From contig LNAC01000231.1 of assembly GCA_002007465.1 (NCBI GenBank), positions 700,140 through 764,139 on the forward strand: 64,000 nt of DNA, given 5' to 3'. Made by a program: the position numbers and the translations under genes. This document shows positions 23,755 to 35,516 of the stretch, piece by piece (positions within the stretch are counted from its first letter, which is position 1; each line of letters opens with the position of its first letter). The notes under the pieces are model-generated. The model did no database searches and had not been told where the DNA came from. It saw only the letters and a list, made by a program, of their open reading frames with translations. Source of the DNA: Ailurus styani. Its lineage: Eukaryota; Chordata; Mammalia; Carnivora; Ailuridae.

Positions 23755-25794
23755 GCTTACTGAAGAAGGTAGCCTTCCCCTGCAGAGACGAGAAGAGCCG
23801 CCCCTCTCGGCAGTGCTCCAGAAGAGGAGGAAATGTGAGGTTCCTGGCAAAAAAGGCATTGACTCATGGTATTAGCACTCTAAAAGATGGGTGACAGAGT
23901 CAGGCTCAACCATACTCTGGATTGGTATGTGTGTTCAGAAGGGCTTGTAATGCTCTCCTGTGTCTCATTTACTCTTCCTGCCTTTAAAGATACACAGAGG
24001 GCATAATCCCTATTTTTATACTGATGAAAATGGAGGTATGGAGAGGATAAGTGACTCATCTGAGCTCATACACACAGAGAATTGGGGGCAAAACACAAAT
24101 TTTCTCACAGCTTTATATTTTGTCCATTTCAAGCACTAACTTATATTATGCTAATATCCGGGGAGACTAGGAAAATACTTGAAAAAGTTGAGCATTCTGG
24201 GTGGGAGGGGGCCGTTGCTTGAGCTCAGGTAGTACTTGAAGTGTATCACCTTTAGGTTTTAGTAAATTAACATATTTAAAAATCCATGGCAGATCATATA
24301 GAGACATTTTTAAAAGTCATGTCTTATTACACAGTAATTAAGTTGAAGAGTCACCCTTGTCAAAACCACCCATGAGAGACTCCATAAAGGAAGCCTATGA
24401 CAAATGCACTATCACCTATGGGGAGTGGTGATAGATAGCGGTATCCTGGTGAAATTCACGACAATCAGTTTCACCCCGGACAGGCTATTGATAATGTTAC
24501 AGATGAATGCTAAATACGACATGATAGGAGCTATCTGTCTGATACAGTTTGGTTCTTCTTGCATTTTATTAAATTACAATTCCATCCCTTAGTCATATTC
24601 CCTCTTATTCACTATTATCTTGTCCTTTGAGTATTTGACAAATGTCTTCTCATTTATCCTACTATGTCGTACAATCTTCCTTTCATTCCCTGTCTTTGAT
24701 TTTCTTATTTTTATATCCTCTTACCTCAGTTCTACAATCTTTCCAGTGTTCCTTTGTAAAGGATGCTTTAAGCAGTACCTTGTGTCTTTTACCTTTGATT
24801 ACCTTTTTTTAAATTCAAGTTGACTAAACTAGGTATTTCTCCTTCTATTTTTCTTTTCCCTTTATTTTTTTTTGGAGTATTTATATTAGACAGCATGCAT
24901 TACCATTAGGCACGCATTAATTTACTTCTGAACAATGCAGCTGTTACTTTCTTGCTTTAGCTCAAGCAGTTCTCACTGTGCCTCTTGAAATCTGCACATA
25001 ATTTTCTTGGTTGGATATTACTAGTGTCTTTCATTTTCTGCCTTCTTTATGTTAAAACTAGAATCTAATGGGGCAAATCTAGTGAATAGACAACATTGCT
25101 TAGAGGCCATTCACTTTTGCATTTGCAGACTTATATGACTTCCTGCTAAAATTAAATTTCAGATCTAATCATTTATATGATATTCTCAAGGGTCATCTTC
25201 AAAAACTACCAGTTTCGTATATCTAAGTGTCAGTGAAGTACTCCTCAGGCAAGCTATTAGGCAACACACAAGGAAAGCAATAGGGAGAATCCAAGTGGCT
25301 CTCTGGAATGGTAATAAGTGAGTTCTACACAATTTCTCCCTAAGTATTTCAGGTGTCACTTTTGAGAGTTCCAAACCAAACAAGTATGATGTGCTTTACA
25401 TTCTCTCTCTTTCTCCCTCTTTTAAAATATAATAGCAGGAATAAAAAAACATTGCTGACAACTTAAACCTCTTAACACTATAAATAAGGTAAACATACAA
25501 TATTGTTGGCACTTAAGTCTTTTTAAAAGTAGTTTCATCATTTTAGAAATAATTTTTAAATTTGATTTTAAATAGGCAGTAAAAGACAATGCAAATTTTA
25601 ATATTTTATATAGTTCAGTGTATTACATAGCATTCTCACCCTACAGATAAACATTTAGGAGATGTTTATCAAAGGAAGACATCCAACTGAATATAACTAT
25701 AAATATATGCCTGATTTTAGTGCATTCTAGAGACATTAAAAATCAATGCTTAGAGTTTTTCTGCTTCTAGTTGTTCAAATGCTATTACTTAAAT

Positions 25795-27470
25795 TATTCA
25801 CAGTTAATTAATTAAACAAATTACTGAACTACTATGTGCAAGACATTGATAATACTGTGGTGAGAAAAAAAAAATTAAAGGACATACCTCCTGCACTTTT
25901 CAAGCCTATAGCCCGGTAGAGTACAGAAGTATTTGTTGAGTGATCATGAAAATAAATCTGTAATTACAAACTGAAGAAAAAGTACAGTGGTATAAGACAG
26001 TTACAGAGGAGTCTCATCACACCTAAAATGTCTCTCATAAGGCAGGGTTCCACGAGCTGAGGTTTGAAAGGTGAACTGGAATGAATAGAAGTTAACAAGG
26101 TACAGGAGAAGGTGATTTACTTCAAAGGTTAAGAAAACATGCAGAAAGGCTATGGTGGGATGAGGTAATTGAGGGGCAGTATGGCTGGAGTGCCGATGGC
26201 CAGGAGCACAGGGGGCAGGAGATGCGCCCAACAAGAGGATTTGAGGCTTTACCCTAAGAGCAATGAGAAGTTGGGAGGATGAGTTTAAGCACTCAGGTGA
26301 CATCTTCAAATCTGGAATAGCAAAAGTGCATTCTGGCTACACTGTGGAGAACAGAGTGGAAGGAAAACAAGAGTAAAAGCAGAGGGAGTAGCTAGAAAGC
26401 CAAAGTGGTAATTCCAAACTCAAGTTTATGGAGAGGGAATGGGAGTTGGGTAGTAGAGAAGAGATCTGCACGAGAAGAGCAATCCCCTGTATTTAACAAT
26501 GGGTTGAATAAGTGGGAGTACCATGAGGAAGAAAAAGCACCAAGGAAAATGTCTAGCTTTCTGACTTATATGTTATATGCATCAGGGTCCAGATAACTAG
26601 GTTGTGAATTTGGGGAGAGATGAGGCTGGGAAGTTAAGCAAGAATCAGATCACAATAGGAGAGCATCATATATCATACTAAACAAAATGGAGAGCTATCA
26701 TAGAATTTGTAGGAGAGTGACATGATGAGATTTGGAGAGTTTACTCTGTCATATGACTAATAATTGGTTGGAGTTGGAGATGGCTTAGAAAGAGAGGTCA
26801 TACAAGGAAACTGAATTGGATTGAGTTAAAAATGAAGATAGAGTAAAGGGTAGCTCATCCATTTTTGAGGGGAACTGGCTACATATTGGAGGACAAATCA
26901 CTGAGATGCTCTAAACAGGAAAAAGTTGGGTTTTAAGAGGAAGATGGTGAGTTTAATTTGAGATGTCCAATCAGCAGCTAGGTTTCTAGGACTGAAGCAG
27001 GAGAATAAAGTCTGCCTTGAAAATACAGATTTTTGAATCATCAGCATATACATGGCGATTAAAGCCCAAAGAAAGAATTTACAAGTGAGACAAGATGTAG
27101 ATTGATGACTACACCCCAAGAAAACCAACTCTTAAGGGATGGACAGAGTAAGAGTCTGAGAATAAAAGGACAGAGAATTAAGAGAAAACTAGAGGAGAAT
27201 AGGTCAAGGAAGGAAGGATCCAAAATGGCAATTGCTACAGGGGGTTCAAGTATATTAAAGTTTTCATTGGATTTAGTGACCAACTTGTCGTTGGTTATCT
27301 TCTAGAAATAGCTTTAGTAGCAAACTTGGAGAGGAAATTTAAATTGCAGCAGAGTGAGAAATGAATACAGAACTGTCTCCAAGGCTTTCAAAAACTTTGG
27401 CTGTGAAACAGAAGAGGGAGCTAAGAACAGTAGCTATGGAGGTAGAAAGAGCTGGCATCAAAAAGCATCT
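25795..27470. mobile_element. Ancient mammalian repeat(s), family not assigned
   Basis: Contains text common in old dispersed mammalian repeats: 'actatgtgcaagacattgat', 'tgagctgaggtttgaaaggt', 'gtgacatgatgagatttgg' and 'gaatcatcagcatatacatg'. Order and spacing look like one long decayed element. I cannot name the family. No host coding evidence is present. Confidence 0.4.
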
Positions 27471-27949
27471 TAGTAGTCACACACATTGTTAGACAGTTCA
27501 AATATATCAAATATTTCAATATGTTCAAGAAACCTACATTTCAAGAGGGAAATCAAGTGGTAGTAAATCAATACGCTGAAAGAGATATGTGATTATGTAG
27601 TATTTTTCCTATGTAATATTTGCACTATAAATTATATCGAAAGCATATTAAGTGTTAGTTTGGGGAGGAACATGATTCTCTTTATCATAGGTTACTAGAG
27701 AACTAGATTGCTCCATGAAAAAAATGAGCATACAATATACAAGCACTTGTAGGAGAAAGGGCAAGCTCCTACACCAGCTATGTAGGATGAGATTCACCAA
27801 ATGCTTTAACAAATTTAAAGAATACTTTACTTGTAAAGCGACTGGTCAGCCATCAAAGAGGAAAAAAAGGAGCATCAAAAAGACTGGCTGTACCAGTGAA
27901 AGAACTTTCCAGCAGAAAGGTAGCTGGAATTATCAGGTGACTGACTATA

Positions 27950-28125
27950 AGCTCATAGTTTTTAAACCTTGGCTGACATCAGAATCATCCGAAGAACTCT
28001 TAAAAATCCCTTGAAAAAGCCCACTTACTGCCCCCCTCAGACCAATTACATCACAACCTTTGGGAGTAAGACCTGGCCCCAAGTAATTCCCCTATGGGCT
28101 CCCAATTTAAGGCACTGTTTCCTCT
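27950..28125 (+). mobile_element. MER20-type hAT fossil
   Basis: Text 'ttttaaaccttggctgacat', 'cagaatcatccgaagaactc' and a diverged right end near 28125. Confidence 0.55.
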
Positions 28126-28649
28126 AATGTAGCCATGAAAATCATGGCTACCACATCCAATGCTGGATCATTCATGGCCATGAGATAGAGGTACTGGTGG
28201 TCTCAGGCTAATACTACTGGATATTTCAGTCATCTATCTTTCTAGTGATGATTCCATATGTATCAATTTACCTTCTGATTATCACGCAGCTTGACCACAG
28301 GGAAAGAATTGATCATGTTGACTTGAGTATTTAAGGTCTCTGTGACAGTTATGTTTCTAATTATAAAGGTGATAGAGACAAGGTTAATTAATAAATGAGG
28401 ATTTCCATTTTCTCCTCATCCTCACTTCATTGAAGAGATCTCTGCTTTCAGTAGTCTTATTTCTAGGCTTTTATGATATAAAAATCTGAAGAATCTATAG
28501 ATAAAAATGGTCTTAGAAAAAGAGTAACTTTACAGTGGACAAATCTGCTAAACATTACCTTAGCCAGGTAATCAAGATAATAAGACACGCTGATTACATG
28601 GGTTAATTTGGTGTAATAAAAATGATAAAATGATAAAAATGATTCTTTA

Positions 28650-29085
28650 CCTCTTTAGTCTTTCCACAAAAACCCATAACTCCATAGTTATCACAAAAAC
28701 ATGTGACAAACCCCAACTGAGGGACATCCTACAAAACACATGAGCTTCTCAAAACTATCAAAATCATCAAAAACAAGGAAGTCTAAATTTCAGTCCATAA
28801 CCTAGGAAGATATGATGACTAAATTTAATGCAGTGTCCTGGCTGGGATTCTGGAATAATATAAAGTTGTTAAGTGAAAACTGAAGAAATCTGAGTAAAGT
28901 ACAGTTTTTAGTTACTAATAACAGATCAATACTAGTTCATTAGTTGTGACAGATATACCATACCGAGAAATTAACAGTAGGGGAAACTGGGTATAGAGTA
29001 TAGAGGAAATCTCTGTATTATCTTTATAACTTTTCTATAAATCTAAAACTATTCTAAAATAACAAATTTATTTAAAAATAGTATT
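28650..29085 (+). mobile_element. Old L1 3' UTR fragment
   Basis: The text 'ggggaaactgggtatagagt', 'ggaaatctctgtattatc' and 'aatctaaaactattctaaaa' resembles the 3' end of old mammalian L1M families. The family and the left boundary are uncertain. Confidence 0.6.
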
Positions 29086-29442
29086 GAAATCGACTGAAAT
29101 TGGATCATAGACCTACATGTAAAATACAAAACTATAAAACACCTAGAAGATAACATAGGAGAAAATCTACATGACCTCGAATATGGTGACAACTTTTAGA
29201 TACAACACCAAAGTCAAATCCATGAAAGAAAAAATCGATAAGCTGGACTTCATTAAAATTAAAAACTTCTGCACTGTGAAAGACACTGTCAAGAGAATGA
29301 GAAAGCCAGCCACCAACTGGGGAAAAATACTTGTGAAAGATATATCTGATAAAGGGCTATGATCCAAAATATACGAAGACCTCTTAAAGCTAAATAATAA
29401 GAAAACAAATAATGCAAATAAAAAAGAAATGAGAAAAGACTT

Positions 29443-29790
29443 GTCTTAGTCCATCTGAGCTGCCATAACCAAATATTATACCTTAGGTGGCTTATAACAA
29501 CTAAAGTTTATTTCATGTAGTTCTGGAGATTGGGAAGTGCAAGATCAAGTCCCCAGCGGGTTTGGTGTCTGATGAGGACTCACTTCCTAGTAGCACTTTT
29601 CACTGTGTCCTCATAAGGTAAGAAGGGGAAAAAGAATCTTTCTTCTACAGGGGTTCCTTTTATAATGGCACTAATTCCATTCATGAGGGCCCCATATTCA
29701 TGACCTAATCACTTCTCAAAGGGCTCACTTCCTATTATCATCACCCTGACAGTTAGAATTTCAACACAGGAATTTTGGAGTCCATAGCAA
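29443..29790 (+). mobile_element. Interspersed repeat nested in the old L1
   Basis: Carries the common mammalian repeat text 'ctgagctgccataaccaaat', 'gttctggagattgggaagtg', 'ggtttggtgtctgatgagg' and 'tcatgacctaatcacttctc'. I recognise the repeat type but cannot name the family confidently. L1 text before ('gaaatgagaaaagac') and after ('gacctgaacagacatctcac') rejoins. Confidence 0.6.
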
Positions 29791-29985
29791 GACCTGAACA
29801 GACATCTCACCAAGGATGATACACATACGGATGGCAAATAAGCATATAAAAAGATGTTCAGTATCATATATCATTAGGGAACTGTACTTTAAAACAAGGA
29901 GCTACAAATACACACATATAAGAATGGCCAAAATTCAAAACAGTGACAACACCAAATGCTAGCGAGATTGTGGAGCAATTGGAAC

Positions 29986-30190
29986 TTTTTTTTTTTTTAA
30001 AGATTTATTTATTTATTTATTTGACACACAGAGAGAGAGATCACAAGTAGGCAGAGAGGCAGGCAGAGAGAGAGGGGGAAGCAGGCTCCCTGCTGAGCAG
30101 AAAGCTGATATGGGCCTCGATCCCAGGACCCTGAGATCATGACCTGAGCCGAAGGCAGAGGCTTTAACCCACTGAGCCACTCAGGCGCCC
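29986..30190 (-). mobile_element. CAN-SINE inside an old L1
   Basis: Reverse-oriented copy (poly-T, then gatttatttatttatttatt, ending gccactcaggcgccc). It interrupts an L1 3' region between 'gtggagcaattggaac' and 'tcttattcattgctgg', which are contiguous in other L1 copies. Confidence 0.93.
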
Positions 30191-31119
30191 TCTTATTCAT
30201 TGCTGGTGAGATGCGAAATGGTACCACCACTTTGGAGGACGGTTTGGTGATTTCTTACAAAACTTAATATACTTTTACTGTATGATTCACCAATTGAGCT
30301 CCTTGGTATTTACAAAAATGAATTGAAAACTTATGTACTCAAATGTTTATAGTAGCTTTATTCATGTTACCAAAACTTGGAAGCCACCAAGGTGTCCTTT
30401 AGTAGATGAATAAACTGTGGTACAACCTGACAATGGAAAATATTACTCAGCACTGAAAAAGACATGAATAATCAAGCCATGAAAAGACATGGAGGAAACT
30501 TAAATGGATATTACTAAGTATAAGAAGCCCATGTGAAAAGGCTACATACTGTATGATTCCAACTATATGATAGTCTGGAAAGGGGGAAACTATAGAGACA
30601 GTAAGTAAAACGATCACTTTCCCAGGGGTTTGAGAGGAGGGAGGGTTGAGTAGGTGGAGCGCAGAGGGTTTTTAGGGCAGTGAAACCAGTCTGTATGATA
30701 CTATAATGGTAGAAACATGTCATTAACGTTTCTCAAAACCTATAGAACGTACAACACCATGAGTGAACCATAAAGTACACTCTGAACTTTGAATGATAAT
30801 GATTGTCAACATAGCTTTATTTATTATAATAAGCTTACCACTCTGGGGTGGGGGTGTTTATAACGGGGAAGCTATGTATGTGTAGGGTTGGGGGTATATG
30901 GGAACCATCTATGCTTTCCAATCAACTTTGCTTGTAACCTTCAACTTCTGTAATATATGAAGTCTATTTTTCAAAATTCATTCAGTATGGGAGAGTCTGC
31001 TGAGAAGATAAAAAGATATAGACTAAGACATAATAAAGGTCTGATTTTCCTAGTAAAATATTTCTTGTTTCTAGGTTCAAATCATTAAGCTATAATCAGA
31101 TCAATGAGAGCAATGCTTG

Positions 31120-31215
31120 TGTCAGTTTTTCTTATCCCTCTATTCCCAGTGTCTGTCATTCTGACAGAGTACCAAGAACATGGTAGCTGCCCAATAAATA
31201 TTAATAAAATGGATG
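31120..31215 (+). mobile_element. L2 LINE 3' tip
   Basis: Text 'tccctctattcccagtgtct' and 'ggtagctgcccaataaatat'. Confidence 0.5.
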
Positions 31216-31386
31216 AGTAAGTGAAACGCTTCTTGTTCCATGGAATTTTCCCTAATTATCCTTAAAGAGATTAAGTCATTCCATTTATGTTCCCAGGTAC
31301 ATTTCTTATTCCTTTATTTCATGTTTTATTACATATGTGCATGCAGTTGTCCCACATTACCCTCCACACATTTACATACATATATA

Positions 31387-31568
31387 TGTGTGGCTCAGTT
31401 GGTTAAGTGTCTGCCTTCAGCTCAGGTCATGATCCCAGGGACCGGGGATCGAGTGTGCGTCTGTCTCCTTGCTCAGTGGGAGCCTGCTTCTCCCTCTGCC
31501 TGCTGCGCCCCCTGATTGAGCTCTCTCTCCCTCTCTCCTTCTGACAAATAAATAAAATCTTTAAAAAT
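31387..31568 (+). mobile_element. CAN-SINE, 5'-truncated, left half of a tail-to-tail pair
   Basis: Begins at tgtggctcagttggttaagt, without the first dozen bases of the head, and ends aaataaataaaatctttaaa. It abuts a reverse-oriented SINE directly. Confidence 0.9.
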
Positions 31569-31778
31569 AAAAGATTTATTTATTTAAGACAGAGAAAGAG
31601 AGTATATGAGCGCGAGTCGGGAGTAGAGGGCACAGAGGGAGAGAGAGAGAGAGAGAGAGAGCCTCCAGCAGATTCCCCACTGATCATGGAGCCCGACATG
31701 GGGCTCAATCCCAGGACCCTGAGATCATGACCTGAGCCAAAGGCAGATGTTTAACTGACTGAGCCACCCAGGCGCCCC
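31569..31778 (-). mobile_element. CAN-SINE, right half of a tail-to-tail pair
   Basis: Starts with gatttatttatttaagaca, has a (GA)n tract near 31640-31660 and ends gccacccaggcgcccc. With its neighbour it forms an imperfect inverted repeat of about 390 bp. Confidence 0.93.
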
Positions 31779-32563
31779 TGGAGACTGGGTTCTACTTAGG
31801 TCCCTGAGTTAAGTGAATTGCATGGCCAGTGGTAATTCTTTTCATTGTTATGACCTGAGGCATCTCTTCTTAAACAAACAAACAAAAAATGAACTAGAGA
31901 ATATGTAAGGACATTCTAGCTCCAATATTCTTTATCATTTAAAGCTCTTAGATAATCAAATTGGATCCCCAAATTACAGGCCAGGTTTCTGCTCATGCAT
32001 TTTTTTGGCCACAAGATGGCGGGCTTTGTGTTGTTTTCTTCATTCTCTAACAGCAAAAAGAAACTTGACCCTCTTGCAGTTTTGAAGGTTTAAAACACCC
32101 AATTCCTTAAAAAGTCTGATAAATGTAAAACGGACTTTACATTCTAACTTTTCGAAGTGTCTTAAATGCTTTGGATTTTCACAATAAAGATTTCCTCTTT
32201 TGTTAGGAATACTGATTTCAACTGTATTTCTATACAAATGCAAATATCCCGTGATGAGATCAAAGCCTCTCTAAGTATTTTCATTTGTTTTCTTTTTCCT
32301 TACATAGTCAAAGACAGTGCTGTTGGAATTCAAAATTGATAAAAACTTTTATGTGTGACTGTTTAGAATTTTCAAAATATACTGTCACTCTGATATTTTT
32401 AGCCCTTGTCCTTGACACTGCCCAAGAATCACAACTTCCTTTGATGCTACTGAGTTTCAGGATTTTCTTTGAGGCAGAAGTAGCAAGTCAAAATACATCT
32501 ACTTCCTGTCCCAAATTGGGAATTAGAAACAAGATTTGCACTTCCGAAATATGATGTAATTTT

Positions 32564-32653
32564 ACATGATCAATCTGCTATAAGAAGATTCTTGACATGA
32601 TCTATCTGTTATAAGGAGATGATCTATCTGCTATAAGGAGTTTCTTGACCCTC
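32564..32653. repeat. Short degenerate tandem repeat next to a LAMA2 donor
   Basis: Three copies of a 'catgatctatctgctataag'-like unit with alternating 'ttcttga' spacers. The last one ends about 10 bp from the donor of the exon at 32663-32761. Confidence 0.75.
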
Positions 32654-32662
32654 CCAACTTAC

Positions 32663-32761
32663 CCTGGTCAGAAGTTCATTCATTTCCGACACCAGCGTGT
32701 TCAGATTGCCTTCTGCTAATTGAATGAGCCTCTCTGGGGCTCGCTGAGGTGAGAGCAGGTG
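32663..32761 (-). CDS. LAMA2: LAMA2 exon, coiled-coil domain II
   Basis: The exon is 99 bp, exactly 33 codons in phase 0 at both ends. Acceptor is ...ctttttcag|CAC and donor is ACCAGG|gtaagt. The peptide begins HLLSPQRAPERLIQLAEGNL and ends EMNELLTR, a highly charged amphipathic helix typical of laminin domain II. Because it is symmetrical in phase, skipping this exon would keep the reading frame. The donor-side intron begins with a short degenerate tandem repeat (32564-32653). Confidence 0.95.
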
Positions 32762-32906
32762 CTGAAAAAGATTTCATTCCATATGCATTTTAGTAAATGG
32801 TTTTGCAGTGATCATGGAGTTGCACATTTAACACAACAGTTTTCCTTTATATATAAAGTATCTCACCTTCTCACCTTCAAAGAAAACATAAAGAAACCAT
32901 TTCAAC

Positions 32907-32933
32907 TGTGTGTGTGTGTACACACACACACAC
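32907..32933. repeat. (TG)n(CA)n palindromic microsatellite
   Basis: 'tgtgtgtgtgtacacacaca' is a near-perfect inverted repeat about 145 bp upstream, in gene order, of the exon at 32663-32761. Confidence 0.9.
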
Positions 32934-32994
32934 TTATATATAAAGTGCTATGCAGAATATCCTGGTAAGCACTGCAAATTACAGTCATTTACCG

Positions 32995-33145
32995 AGAAAT
33001 TAATATGTGCCAGGCATCCGCCCCCCCTTAATTCTTACACAGTTCTATGAGGTAAATGTTATTTTGTTTTGTGTCTGAGGAGACTCTGGCTCAAAGAAAG
33101 TTAAAACTTGCACAAGATCACATGGCCAGTAAGGGGTAGAGTCAA
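32995..33145 (-). mobile_element. MIR fragment
   Basis: Text 'cagttctatgaggtaaatgt', 'aagaaagttaaaacttgcac' and 'atcacatggccagtaagggg' is a good MIR match. Confidence 0.6.
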
Positions 33146-33737
33146 GATGAACTCTACTGGATCGTTCAAGGGTCCTATTTCAACCAACAGAGATACAGTT
33201 TACAGGAAAGAGAGAGAGGAGGGGCCTGGCCAGGCTCTCACAGAGGAGCCATTTTCTTCTGTTGAACACAGTCAATGTCACAGAACAGTAACATTCAACA
33301 GGGTCACCCTGTGACAGTGATATATGAAAGAAAACAAGACCACTCCATAATCTTGTCTAAGCACAGACAAAGCCGTGGTCTCAAAGGTACCAAAAATCCA
33401 TTTCCTGTCAACTCTGAGTGACCACAGCCCCTTTGGTCATTATAGCTTTAGCCAGTATCCAGGTATTAAATAAATTGTAGAAGAAGGACACAAACCCAGG
33501 TTCAAGGAAGACTGGAGTTGAGGAAAATCAAGGTGGTTTGACCAACACTCAGCCAGCGCTCAGGAGGTAGAGGACTGTATCTCTTGGCTCAGGTGGTGGC
33601 CACAGATGAAAAGTTCTTCCATTAGGGCCTTTCACTACTTCATCCAGTGCTTATGTAGTATTTTCAAAATTGTTTATGTCCTACTGAAGTATTTGCTTTT
33701 CTAGTTCAATCTCCTTTCTTTGTATTCCTCCCATGTA

Positions 33738-34162
33738 TAGTAGTTCCCCCTCATCCATGGGGGACACATCCCAGGACCCAGAGTACGTTCACAGGACCAC
33801 ATGATGCCTGAAACTGACCCTACTGAACCCTGATATACTGTTTTTCCCTATACATGTGAGCCTAGGATAAAGTTTAATTCGTATAGACCCAGTAAGAGAT
33901 TAACAACAATTAAACACAACGGTTATAAAATATGCTGTAATAAAAATCATGTGAATGTACTCTCTCCCTCTCTCAAAATATGTTACTGGACTGTATGCAC
34001 CCTTCTTGTGAAGAGGCGAGATGATGAAGTGCTTACATAGTGAGGCACTGTGGCGTACATGAGGCTACTGTTGACCTTCTGATGATAAGTCAGAAGGAGG
34101 ATCATGTACTTGTGAACCATGCCAAACCATGGGTAAATGAAACCATGGATAAGGGGGGACTA
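33738..34162. mobile_element. Tigger/MER2-type DNA transposon (non-autonomous)
   Basis: Inverted ends: tagtagttccccctcatcca at the left and ccatggataaggggggacta at the right. The internal text 'aaagtttaattcgtatagac' and 'gaccttctgatgataagtca' is typical of Tigger-derived MER elements. Confidence 0.75.
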
Positions 34163-34499
34163 AAATAAAATAACCAGTCAGCATCTTCCTCATTAAAACT
34201 CCCATTTCTGAATATGAAGCCTATAAGGTGAACTTGGATTCCTCCATCTAGCTTTCAAGGTTGTCCTTCACATCACCCTGCCCCACTCAAGTTTCTAGCC
34301 TTATCTTTTACTAGCCTGCTGCCTTCTCATGTCTGACAGACACGCCCTGTGAATTCACAGATCTGCCTCTGCTCACACATTCTCTTAGACCCCAGGGCCA
34401 GGGAGGCCTCGCCGTGGGCAGGCTGGGCTGGGCCTTTCCAGGCAAGTTACTTTCTCTCTCTGAGCTTGACAAAGGTAGTTTCATTTTCACTGGCCCTAG

Positions 34500-34870
34500 A
34501 GTCATAGTACTTCTCACTACTCAAATCCTGGCTCTGCATTGAGTAGTCATGTGATCTTGGGTCTCACATGTAACTTTTCTGTGTTTCAGTTTCCCTACCT
34601 GAAAAAATCATGGATGATACAGTACTTCTTTCCTATAGTACTGTATAGTTTCTAAAAGATTTATGTATGATAATTCATGTGAGACTTTAGTCAGTTAATT
34701 GCTTCGTATGGAGATACTCATCAATGAGTATTAGTTACTTTTGCTGTCATCATTATTGGCTTCCTCCTCTGGAAAATAGGACTAATAATACTTGCCTGGA
34801 AGGTCATGGTTCAGATTACAGAATATACTCCCTAGAAGAGTGTCTGCCAGTGTCTAGTGAATAAACCTTA
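34500..34870 (+). mobile_element. MIR fragments
   Basis: Text 'caaatcctggctctgcattg', 'gtgatcttgggtctcacatg', 'cagtttccctacctgaaaaa' and later 'gaaaataggactaataatac'. Possibly two copies or one interrupted copy. Confidence 0.6.
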
Positions 34871-35185
34871 GATTTTTCCTCCAGTCCTTGCCAACATTTC
34901 TCTGCCTATTAAATCGTGTCTATCCTTCAAATTCCAACACAAATTATACTCTCATTAATAATGCATCACGTGGTTACTCGAATATTACCTGTTTCTCCAA
35001 TCTTTGTGCAATATTATAAGTCAAAAATTTATAAAACACATGATTATCCTGATTCTTAAATTATTGCTTTAACTACATTGACTGTAAGCTTCACATGTGA
35101 CCACAGGAAAGGACTCATAAAACTCCCAGGGAACCAAGTGCAATACCAAAACATTCCAGAATTTCTAAAAAATATGTGATCATTG

Positions 35186-35384
35186 GGCGCCTGGGTGGCT
35201 CAGTGGGTTAAAGCCTCTGCTTTCGGCTCAGGTCATGATCTCAGCGTCCTGGGATCGAGGCCCACATCGGGCTCTCTGCTCAGCAGGGAGCCTGCTTCCT
35301 CCTCTCCTTATCTCTCTGCCTGCCTCTCTGCCTACTTGTAATCTTTCTCTGTGTCAAATAAATAAATAAAATCTTTAAAAAAAA
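35186..35384 (+). mobile_element. CAN-SINE (mustelid-type), antisense to LAMA2
   Basis: Complete young copy with the perfect duplication aatatgtgatcattg at 35171-35185 and 35385-35399. It lies about 0.9 kb into the intron after the LAMA2 exon at 36293-36435 and is antisense to the gene. Its A tail is therefore transcribed as a pyrimidine tract. Confidence 0.95.
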
Positions 35385-35516
35385 AATATGTGATCATTGA
35401 CCGATAGCGCATTGGGAGTCACTTTCCATCTTTTTTTCATCAGAATGAAATGCCAATTTCCCTAACATTTCCTCCTCTCCTCCCCACTACCAAAAGTTTT
35501 AACAATGTTTTAGAAT

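Larger units (their letters stand above)
29090..30975 (+). mobile_element. Old L1, ORF2 C-terminal part and 3' UTR, with nested insertions
   Basis: Reads as L1 ORF2 end (MKEKIDKLDFIKIKNFCTVK, then FLKDISDKGL-like). Two insertions interrupt it: an unrelated older repeat at about 29443-29790 and a CAN-SINE at 29986-30190. The L1 text rejoins across both. It ends near 30975 with 'cttctgtaatatatgaagtc'. Confidence 0.8.
17620..32662 (-). other. LAMA2 intron
   Basis: This 15.0-kb intron contains an L2 3' end, CAN-SINEs, the RAD23B retrocopy, ancient low-identity repeats at about 25.8-27.5 kb, an old L1 cluster at 28.65-30.98 kb and a tail-to-tail SINE pair. I see nothing specific in 17620-19600, 23900-25780 or 31800-32560. 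Confidence 0.6.

Noticed and set aside
23437..23859. 140-aa open frame on the minus strand and 138-aa frame on the plus strand nearby
   Set aside because: No recognisable family, no splice or start context, and it overlaps a TTTA tract and a small tandem duplication. Treated as chance frames.
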